Positions 49,492 to 51,756 of a stretch of 51,756 bases of DNA are shown in pieces. The translations under genes were made by a program, and so were the position numbers. Under the pieces are notes generated by a model. The model made no database searches. It was not told the DNA's origin and saw only the letters and a list, made by a program, of their open reading frames with translations. Within the stretch, counting starts at the first letter, position 1; every line of letters starts with the position of its first letter. The DNA comes from Nitrospira sp. (lineage in GTDB: Bacteria > Nitrospirota > Nitrospiria > Nitrospirales > Nitrospiraceae): positions 1 through 51,756 of the forward strand of contig JAHBWO010000009.1 in assembly GCA_019636945.1 (NCBI GenBank). Direction: 5' to 3'.

Positions 49492-49798
49492 AACACTCCT
49501 TTTCCAGTAAATGAAGCGCAATTATACATCAGATTAGGAGGACAACAAGGAGATTTTTTCTCCTGTTCGTTTCTATTGCGACTCTTTTAAGCGGGCTTCC
49601 GGTTCATTCCTCTATGGTCTAGGCTGTGTTCCCTGGTATCAGGAGGTCTTTCCCACCACGAATGGGAGCTGGAGCCCCACTGCTTGACAGCTATGGCTTC
49701 CTGCCTAGATGGAAAAGGGACTTTGTAAGACACGACACGCGTCTACCAAGATGTTCTCGATCGGGTGAGGGTTCGGATGCGAAGGCAGCTGACTAGCT
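49492..49798. other. Intergenic region
   Basis: No gene seen. A small hairpin (AAGGAGA-TTTTT-TCTCCT, about 49549-49565) lies upstream of the 122-aa gene; its role is unclear. Confidence 0.4.
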
Positions 49799-50128
49799 CT
49801 AGGTAAAGAGTAAGGATTCGAATTCGTTCATGAAACCATAATAGAGAGGTGCAAAATCCTTGAGGCACTCCGGGCTGGTCTCCTTCAGCTTTTTAAAAAA
49901 GAACACCTGTGCACGAGGATCAAGCTGCTCGAGAAGTTGACTGAGCTCACCCATGGTGTAGCTTCCCGATGGAACACTCAGAATATAGTGAACCAAGCGT
50001 TCAACGAATTGCTGGGCGATGTACTCACTAGTGAGATATCCATCGGGAAGCTGACCCTTCGCGAGGAAGTCTTTGAAGGGAATAGGTTGAGCCGCAAATG
50101 GGATCGTCTCCTGCTGATCGACTGTCAC
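49799..50128 (-). CDS. Hypothetical protein (109 aa)
   Basis: GTG start at 50128 with a distant CGGAG. It reads as a compact helical protein (Tyr-Ile-Ala-Gln-Gln-Phe-Val-Glu-Arg-Leu-Val-His-Tyr-Ile-Leu, Met-Gly-Glu-Leu-Ser-Gln-Leu-Leu-Glu-Gln-Leu-Asp-Pro-Arg-Ala). No signal peptide or known family. It lies downstream of nxrB on the same strand but beyond its terminator. Confidence 0.65.
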   Translation of the reverse strand: MTVDQQETIPFAAQPIPFKDFLAKGQLPDGYLTSEYIAQQFVERLVHYILSVPSGSYTMGELSQLLEQLDPRAQVFFFKKLKETSPECLKDFAPLYYGFMNEFESLLFT

Positions 50129-50374
50129 GCTGAAATCACTCCGCGAGTGGAAGGCACGACGATGATCTAGAAAAAACTTTACTGGAGGTCCTGCATATCG
50201 TCAAGTGTGCAGAAGATTCAGGAAACGCTGAGTCGAAAGACTAATCCAGCAAGGGAATCAGGCTCTACTTCCAGCGGTGAGATGGCCGTATGAGTGAGAT
50301 GGACCGGTCATTTCATTTGAGAGGATTGAGTTTCCTCGGCTTTCATCGGCAGAAGAGAGTTCTTGAAAAGCAAA
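50129..50374. other. Intergenic region downstream of nxrB
   Basis: About 250 bp between the nxrB terminator and the next gene; no further feature recognised. Confidence 0.4.
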
Positions 50375-50407
50375 AGGGGTGGAGCCCTTCTTCGGAACCC
50401 CACCCCT
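50375..50407 (-). terminator. Intrinsic terminator of nxrB
   Basis: On the minus strand AGGGGTGG pairs with CCACCCCT across a short loop, followed by TTTTGCTTTT. It lies 28 bp after the nxrB stop. Confidence 0.8.
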
Positions 50408-50434
50408 CTTCCTACCTCTCTGGTGCTTACTGAC

Positions 50435-51724
<1,290 letters not shown>

Positions 51725-51756
51725 AGTCTCCTCCGTAATTCATCATAGGCTATTGT

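Overview
The window is a chromosomal segment of a Nitrospira-type nitrite oxidiser (phylum Nitrospirota). The key marker is a complete nitrite oxidoreductase beta subunit (nxrB) at the right edge. Housekeeping genes, the dense mosaic of short interspersed repeats and the autotrophic inorganic-carbon genes fit this. A full Na+-translocating NQR operon is uncommon in this genus; from memory it is a trait of haloalkalitolerant members, so a relative of such lineages is a reasonable but unproven guess.

Layout. 1-2.8 kb: the minus-strand 3'-truncated end of a polysaccharide deacetylase and a DUF72 gene. 3.1-12.2 kb: sodium module nqrABCDE, a 125-bp hairpin repeat, nqrF, apbE, nqrM and then nhaD; diverged inverted copies of a roughly 65-bp repeat lie at both ends of the module. 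12.5-17.7 kb: an accessory patch with a DUF4143 ATPase, a BrnT/BrnA toxin-antitoxin pair, an orphan NarL-type regulator, a frameshifted lipoprotein gene, a selO remnant, one intact DUF2294 (MpsC-like) gene and decayed copies of it. 17.8-30.2 kb: an apparent inorganic-carbon accumulation island. It holds a divergent carbonic-anhydrase-like gene behind a structured leader, facing a minus-strand operon dabA (DUF2309), dabB (NuoL-like), a NuoM-like gene, uspA, a SulP transporter and a second uspA. 30.8-35.7 kb: a sigma-54 promoter candidate, a DUF2490 outer-membrane protein, then a histidine kinase and an NtrC-family regulator. 36-42 kb: arfB, a TPR protein, fabI, a NUDIX hydrolase, gcvT, an FKBP isomerase and a FIST protein. 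42-48 kb: a tightly packed minus-strand operon (DUF502, GNAT, two BamE-like lipoproteins, LOG, beta-CASP nuclease, P1 peptidase). 48-51.7 kb: Trm112-like and small unknown proteins, then nxrB with its terminator.

How it may fit together. NxrB belongs to the enzyme feeding nitrite electrons into the chain. NQR and NhaD can couple quinone/NADH chemistry and proton gradients to a sodium gradient. ApbE flavinylates NqrB and NqrC, and NqrM supplies the NqrD/E iron centre. The DAB-type complex, the SulP carrier and the carbonic-anhydrase-like protein would use ion gradients to raise internal bicarbonate/CO2 for the reductive TCA cycle, with universal stress proteins as possible energy-status regulators. 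The intact MpsC-like gene next to this island is notable because MpsC is associated with the homologous MpsAB system in Staphylococcus. The functional assembly is inference; the gene identities rest on motifs visible in the translated sequence.
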